Below, piece after piece: positions 16,796-22,844 of a DNA stretch of 22,844 nucleotides. This DNA comes from Acarospora socialis. Lineage: Eukaryota; Ascomycota; Lecanoromycetes; Acarosporales; Acarosporaceae. The position numbers and the translations under genes were made by a program. The notes under the pieces are model-generated. The model worked only from the letters and a program-made list of their open reading frames with translations. It was not told where the DNA came from and did not search any database. Every line of letters starts with the position of its first letter. Within the stretch, counting starts at the first letter, position 1. Location of the stretch: the NCBI GenBank assembly GCA_025617375.2, contig JAMYGW020000032.1, positions 1 to 22,844 on the forward strand. The letters are read 5' to 3'.

Positions 16796-19700
16796 TAAAC
16801 GCTTTTTGTTGTCGAAACAGAGAGACTTTAGTACCGTGACACGTGTCGTTCCTCATCTGCGCCCACTGCGACGCTCTCGGTGTCAACTTTGCACTCTTTC
16901 GCTGGCCGATCAGTACCAGCCAAACTTAGCCTCCGCCTCAGCCTCGGATCCTTCGTTTCGGTAGGTTGGTCCATGGTGTATAGATAGGTAGGAAACTGGG
17001 AGCCTCTGAAATAAGGCACGGTAGGTACTCGGCTATTTGGGCAGGCATCATGGCCTTGCACATATACACAGTATTTGGGACTAGGTACTCCGTACTGCAT
17101 GGAGTTCTTGGCAATGCTGTTTTGCACAAACTCTAACAAGATTCCTCACCACACTCATTTGCACTGCCAAGACCGTCGTGCATTAGTGGAAGGCTAACGA
17201 AACTTGCCCTAAATACTGTGTATATTCAAGTTATAAGGCGCGTGTAAAATCTAGGGCTCAGCTGAGATACTGTATTGTTATCAACAGCTGGGCCTTCAAC
17301 ACAGACGTAGGCGTGGCTTCAGAGGGGTTTAGCCAAAAGCATTGAAAAACCATTGTGTAGCTACATGAATATTTTTGATTTACTGTCTTCTCAATCAAGC
17401 CTACAGCTAGCTGCAAACCAGAGCGGGAACTGAGCTAGTCAAAGGACACGATGGTAGGCTTGGTAACAGGATCACCGTCCAACCCAAAATATGCCAGCAG
17501 TCAGATGCCTGAGACCAGTTGTATGATGTGCTTTGAATGAGGAGTCCAGGTCTTATGGTTGTGGGCAAGCTACCAGCTAACCTCAATCCAACAGCCGCGA
17601 ACCGAATAACGCATTCTCAGCTTTGTTGGTCTTCAGCATCCTATCTGCCCAAGAAGCGGCGTGTGGGTCTGAGTAATTTATAGTAGGGACAGTCAGATAT
17701 GACTTAGGGCGGCCAGCATGAGCGCAGAGATGAGATCGATGTCTAATAAGCATGTCAGCGTTGCATTCCCGAAAGCCTCTGTACATTTCCATAGAATATC
17801 TTTCTTATCAGATTGATCGTGCTTAAATTTTTGGGTCATCATTTAAGAGTTTTGTTTATCTGTACGAGTACACTGCAACCTTTATATCAATAAGCTCAAC
17901 CCCTTAGCCTTCATGAGGCATTTCACATTAGAACGTAACACCTTCATACACGCTGAATCCAACCATCCTTCCGACCTCATGTTGATGACGATGATACTGT
18001 GCAATACAGACCATGTAGATAACTTCTGTCAACCCATAGGCGACGACATGCAGTGCAGACCTCTGTTAGGAGTTTGGCGTTGTTTCAGCATAATGTAGTC
18101 GACGAGCCTACCATTATTGCGCTGCATTAATATTCCTTGCACCTCACAAATTCTCCGCTAGGGGCAGCTTTCCTCGTCACACCGGTATTGCCGTTCCCGT
18201 CATCCTTTCTGAGTTTTGCATATCTCTCGCCTTAGCATGGGATGTCTCTAGGCCAGTTTATAATAGTTAACCTTTTCTTAAGAAGCCTTGAAGACATGCT
18301 TCTCGGTTCTGCCCTGAGTTTCCACATGGTGATCTGTCTCCCAAACAAGGTGGTCTTCCACACCGCCTTCTGCCACGATGGGCCCCACTAATTGGAACTC
18401 ATACTACGCTTCACCATTGGTGCTGTAGGCCTCCATCGAATGCTTAATCGATTAAAACCCCTACTAAATTCATTACATGAAAGCCCCGATGACTCTGTTA
18501 TCTTCACCTTACTACTGTTGGTACTCATAGTTTCGTGATTGGTATCCGACTTTAGGCGAACGGCTTTATTGATGCAAGTGCTCAGATGTGGCCCACAAAA
18601 GATTGAGATGATCAAAGGCTAGTATCTGCATGATGCCGTACAGGATAAACATACATCCCTCACAAAACAGTTCAAGTCCTTAAGTGATCTGTGCGCACCT
18701 GTTATTTCTAATTTTGCTCCATCAGTGCGATACATCGTCTTGGGCAGATATGACTGACGCATCTGGCCCAAGTATGCAGACTCATTCAAGCATGGTGTAA
18801 TGTCCATCCACTGATGAGACGTCCCTGTTTGGCTGATTGCATTAGATTCCCTGCCTGCACAACTTAGCCTGTATTGATCGATCTACCCCATTTAAACAGC
18901 TACTACCTACTTCTGAAAGAACCTACAACCACTGCAGTATCACAATCTGAGCGGGGATCCGCTCTGTGGCTTCTCCTTTGACGCATACCACTGCTACGGG
19001 TGTACCAGTACGGCTGTCCCACAACAATGATCAGAGCGGACCCGTCGGCACCTCCTCAGACCCCACAACATGAGCGTGCGGGTCTAGGGCTTAAGTACAT
19101 GGTTGTCTGAGAGGAGCCTCGCGGAATGGCTCAGGTAAGCCTAGGCCTAAAAGATAGCAACCAGAGCTGACCAGACATCTCTTGCTATACAACCGACATG
19201 TTACTGGTTGATCGATGGCTTTTCTCTTAACCGTTATCGTATTGTCGCTATCGGGCACAACTGTTATAATCTTGGCGGTCTGGAACGATAGGCACTCTGG
19301 ATATAGAAAGTCAATCTGACCACGTCGTGCAGGTCCAGCGCATACGGATGTACACAGACACCAAATCTAGAGCATCCAGGAGCTATATATCAGTCATTCG
19401 TACTGTTCGTCTACGACCAATGGATTCCACAAGGTGCGGATGCTCGTGCGGAGCGGAGGGGAAAAAAGAAGGGAAGCGTTAGAGGAAGGTGGCGGTTACG
19501 CAAAGGGAGAGTGTGGCGAAGGAAGAAAAGTGAATGAGAGAGGGGCGAGCAGCAGTGGGTGATAGCGTTGAATCTATAGCTAGATGGGTGGAGAAGCAAT
19601 CACACCGTGATAAGTAGGCGGCAGTTGGATGTTGCCAATGTTATGTGGCGACCGAGCTCTTTTCCAACACACTAGAGGGATGTGTTACTCATTGATTGAT

Positions 19701-20494
19701 AAGAATGTGGGGGAGAATAGCGAAGAGGTCGAAGTCAAAACAGTGGAATCCGTAGATGCTGGAGGCAAAGTAGGCTACGCTTTTCTTCAGAGCTTGGTAC
19801 TATTCCCCTTGGAGGTTAGACATACCGCACTCTTCAAATCTCACTGGATCATTTGCGTTGCCTCAGTCCGGACATAGTACCAATCTCGGTATGCCAAGAT
19901 CCGCACCTACATCTACAAGTGGGTGATCCTTTTCTCACTATCAATACATGCTCCCTTCCCCTCTTCCGTCGTCCTCCCTGTAGTAAATGGCCCCAGCCCA
20001 ATCTTGACAAGAGACACTCCTTCACCACACTTAGTAGTAACTAATTTATGTTCTCCATCAAGTAACTTTCTGCAACTGTCATTTGAGTTCAGGTGTTGAG
20101 GGTCGGAGCAAGCTTGACGGATCAACAAGCGCTGAGCGAGCAAAGGAAAGCCGACATTGGTATGGAGGCAATACTTTAGATGTATAGCTTTATTTTTGTC
20201 AGAGCTAGAAGAACTATTGTGTTTTGAACTTTAGGCAGTCAACTGATTAATATTCATAGAATGTAACCTCCAATACCCAGGGACAATGTAAATACAATGC
20301 TGTGAACGAAGTGTCAAGAATACCATGATTGCAACTCTGTGATGTCTAAAGAAAGCCCAACTGTCACTGTTTACTTCTGAACTGGTCAGGTTTGCGGCAG
20401 ATATAAATGCATTGCAAGACTTCCAAAACATTCCAATTAAAAAATGAGGGAATTCCAGCATCATGGCAGATTGTCTCCGGCAGCTAGGGCGCAC
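16796..20494. other. Long gene-poor stretch
   Basis: No coding feature can be supported over 3.7 kb. Short open frames (16828-17139, 17583-17792, 18388-18615, 19411-19599 and 20231-20494 on minus; 17913-18098 and 19629-19877 on plus) have no motifs. A small hairpin GAGCGG/CCGCTC lies at 18949-18964. No tRNA, CRISPR or long repeat was recognised by eye. Confidence 0.4.
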
Positions 20495-21410
20495 CTAACT
20501 CGGCATTACCCAACGCCAGAAACCTTGACTCGCCTCGTCACTCGAGGCTTCAATCTGAGTAACGAGCGCGAGCGGAGTCCGAATACGACCATCTTTATTC
20601 TCGACCTTGCCTCTAGCTCCTCGTTTCAGCAGTACTTCCACTATGCTCTTATGCTTCAAGACAATAGCTGCATGTAGTGGCGTAATCTTCGGTGCATTTT
20701 CACCATCGTGGACTCCATTTCCATCCGTCCAAGGCACCTCTTGAGCGTGAATGTTCGCTCCACGGTCGAGCAGCAGTTCAGTCATCTGCGCAAGCCCTTC
20801 CTTTGCAGCGAGGTGGAGTACAGTCGTTGCAGATGAATTTCTGCGTTTGACTTTTTTGTTAACGTCCGCACCTGCTCGTCATATGGTATCGGCCACCAGC
20901 ACACACGGTATGAACACAGCTGCATATAGTGGAGTGTATCCATCCCGATCTTCAACATCAACATCAGCTCCCCAGTCCAGCAATTTCCGAGCTATTGCCC
21001 TATGCTCATACCATGCAGTAACCAGTATAGGGGACCTTTCCTCTTCATCTTTACCGTTTACATCGATCCCTGCTGTTAACAGTGTCCGAGTCACCTTCTC
21101 ATGTCCTGATTCCACAGCGGCAAACAGTAGAGTCTTTCCCACTCTTTCTTTATCCCTGGAAGAAAAAGACTACTACAAGAAACCTCTGGCAAAAGTTGCG
21201 GACACGGCAAAGGATAAACGAAATCCTAGATTGTCTCCTAAGCGCGGGCGAACCAGTCTCATCAGATACTGACGAAGGAGAAACATTGGTACCTGGTGTT
21301 TGGGAAAGTCGACAAGATATAAAACCAGGAATTGAGCACAGACTGGGTTGGAGAACTTCAGGTGCATTGAAACCTACATCGGAAGATCAAGAATTGACAG
21401 ACGCCCCTGA
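20495..21410 (-). pseudogene. Ankyrin-repeat protein gene with internal stop
   Basis: Ankyrin repeats are protein-binding modules. The main exon (21155 down to the stop at 20495) reads GKTLLFAAVESGHEKVTRTL, LTAGIDVNGKDEEERSPILV, ARKLLDWGADVDVEDRDGYT, PLYAAVFIPC, a TGA at 20879-20881, RAGADVNKKVKRR, VLHLAAKEGLAQMTELLLDR, GANIHAQEV, then TPLHAAIVLKHKSIVEVLLK and RGARGKVENKDGR. That is at least four repeats in one frame, broken by that TGA, exactly where a Leu-type residue is expected (LL.RAGADVN). Upstream, a pyrimidine-rich acceptor at 21156 and donor GTTTAT at 21219 give a 64-nt intron with matching phase, joining an exon that reads TNVSPSSVSDETGSPALRRQ. That frame meets a TGA at 21387-21389. 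The start is unknown. Confidence 0.72.
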
Positions 21411-21610
21411 CGTACTGCGGCAGTTTGAACGCATAAAGACGCATGAAAAGATGTCCAAGGGCGGTGAGACGGATGAAAGACAGACTGAAGAGCATCTTTA
21501 CCACGCGATGACAGCTACAAGGTTTGCGCAACTAGTACTTTCACGTTGTCCTCTGTGCTGGACTTGCATATATGGTAAAGTTGCTACACGGGTATATAGC
21601 TGAATCTTTG

Positions 21611-21922
21611 TCCGTGGATTGACCTCCGCCATATGTTCAAGTTATATCCATAAAAAGTTTGTAACCACGGAACAAGGCATGAATCATTACTAAGCCAGCC
21701 AAAAGTGCGGTACAATCTTTTCCGGCAAATTACCTCGGGTAGTTATGCCCATCCACCTCCGTAATATAGTTATATCTACCCAAAACCAGCAAAGATTGCA
21801 GCCGTCTACGAGTAGACCCGAGGCATTTGCCGTATCTTTTCGCTTGTCCATCTCTTTCAATCCATATACTCCATACTCATACATGCCAACAACACCCATA
21901 GGCATCAGGATATGCGGTACGA
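21611..21922. other. Upstream region of the F-box gene
   Basis: No gene is supported here. It should contain the promoter of the F-box gene; no clear TATA box at a usual distance was identified. Confidence 0.3.
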
Positions 21923-22844
21923 ATGACTCAGAATCACGAACCTCACTCTGATGAGATGTCAGAGTATCAAAAAGATTCAATTCTATCTCTTACCCCTGAG
22001 ATCATAAGATCCATTATAGAATATCTTCCAAAGGAAGACACACACACGCTGAGGCGCGTCTCAAACGACTGGAAAAAAGCCTCTGAGTACCACTGCACAA
22101 ACCGTGCAATCAAACAGCACTTTCCTAATACCGAAGCCGCTCAAAGGATTACGACGTTTGCAACTCCGGACGCTAATTTGACATTCCGTCAACTTTGTAA
22201 GATCGAAATCCCTTCAGTGTATCAATCTAGCTCACATATTTCCTCTAGTATATCATCAGAAGTCTATTGAGAAAGGCTATGTTACGCGCAAACACCAGTA
22301 CTCAGGTGTGAGCACTTGGCATCTCGAGGGAGACTCATTGCTCTCAACACATTCATCTGGCACAATCACTATATATGATCTTCGGTCTCAGGATCTCAAA
22401 GTGTCCCTAACATCTCGCTGCTGGAAGGGAAGGCTGGACGATGCAAAACATTTGATTCATGCACATTTGATTCATGCATTTCTTGCTGAGGAAGACATAC
22501 TGATTGCATATCTGCGTGAATGGGGTGACATTGATTCTGAATTGGACAGACGGTGGGGAAGCCATGATATCGGTTTAAGTGTTAATCTGACATAATTGGA
22601 CAATAGCACGCGATGCTTTGATGGACTGATGAGGATCTCACGTCAAGGAGATATCCACTGGCACTTTGACTTGAAGACTTCAGCCGCAGCTCATTATCTA
22701 CACATGGGCACCAATATGTTCTACTATACCGTGGATCCAACCTCACAAGACTCACTAGAGTCTTTGTTTATCACAAGGAGTGTGGATAATGGAGCTGTGC
22801 TCCGTGAGGTCCCACTCTCGTTTCGCGCCGACCCTTTTTCCACC
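21923..22844 (+). CDS. F-box protein with probable beta-propeller-like region (partial)
   Basis: F-box proteins recruit substrates to SCF ubiquitin ligases. Exon 1 (21923-22196) begins MTQNHEPHSDEMSEYQKD and carries the F-box SILSLTPEIIRSIIEYLPKE followed by TLRRVSNDWKKASEYH. An intron with donor GTAAGA and acceptor CTCTAG (22197-22248, 52 nt) joins in phase to exon 2, which reads SGVSTWHLEGDSLLSTHSSG then TITIYDLRSQDLKVSLTSR, a WD40-like blade. Further on, LMRISRQGDIHWHFDLKTSA and MGTNMFYYTVDPTSQDSLES look like more propeller strands, open to the window end. A TAA at 22593-22595 interrupts this frame. It could be a nonsense mutation, or lie in a 54-nt intron (donor GTGGGG at 22552, acceptor AATAG at 22605) that keeps phase. 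A later ATG at 21956 is an alternative start. Confidence 0.68.
22197..22248 (+). other. Intron of the F-box gene
   Basis: GTAAGATCG at the donor and TTTCCTCTAG at the acceptor, 52 nt; removal joins the F-box frame to the following frame in phase 1. Without splicing the F-box frame ends at 22270. Confidence 0.7.
22448..22477 (+). repeat. 15-bp tandem duplication in the F-box gene
   Basis: ACATTTGATTCATGC occurs twice in direct succession. In the gene's frame it duplicates the residues HLIHA, so the reading frame is kept. Confidence 0.9.

Noticed and set aside
18949-18964. GAGCGG/CCGCTC hairpin
   Set aside because: Six-bp arms around GGAT are expected by chance in a window of this size.
21082-21603. 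173-codon plus-strand ORF
   Set aside because: It runs antisense to the ankyrin gene and its upstream exon, where the minus strand has repeats in family register and phase-consistent splice sites; no motif was recognised on plus.

Overview
The window looks like a repeat-rich, gene-poor stretch of a filamentous fungus, most likely a Pezizomycotina ascomycete. The evidence is short introns of 49-64 nt with GT...AG ends and CTAAT or CTGAC branch-like motifs, BTB, ankyrin and F-box proteins of fungal style, remnants of Ty1/copia and Ty3/gypsy retroelements, and a MITE. The species cannot be told from the sequence. Most protein-like stretches are decayed: they can be followed through frames only by crossing stop codons or one-base shifts.

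Layout. 1-1690 is a visibly GC-rich island holding a broken minus-strand gene of unknown family. 1830-2425 is a headless BTB/POZ gene, cut off at its 5' side by a copia LTR (2431-2768), which is followed by the element's polypurine tract and a decayed RNase H end (2969-3300). 4144-5469 holds a minus-strand ORF and a plus-strand KilA-N/APSES-like remnant. 5762-6068 is a coiled-coil remnant. 6221-6400 is a 20-bp tandem array inside an otherwise CpG-free segment (about 6025-7267). 7907-8235 is a Ty3-like Gag remnant.

8421-9017 is a well-supported three-exon minus-strand gene whose two introns both carry nearly the same 16-bp palindrome; this is the most unusual signal of the window. 9300-9745 and 10112-10552 are weaker coding stretches. 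12094-13044 is a decayed minus-strand gene with a TATA box. 13357-13593 is a complete MITE with perfect 34-bp inverted repeats. 13839-14442 is a second well-supported three-exon gene for a Ser/Thr-rich protein with a basic tail.

From 14.45 to 20.5 kb only a second BTB remnant (16373-16795) can be supported. 20495-21410 is an ankyrin-repeat gene with an internal stop. 21923 to the window end is an F-box gene with a clear 52-nt intron, probably extending into a beta-propeller-like region. No pathway or operon-like cooperation is visible; the picture is of an accessory compartment where BTB, ankyrin and F-box genes and transposable elements decay side by side.
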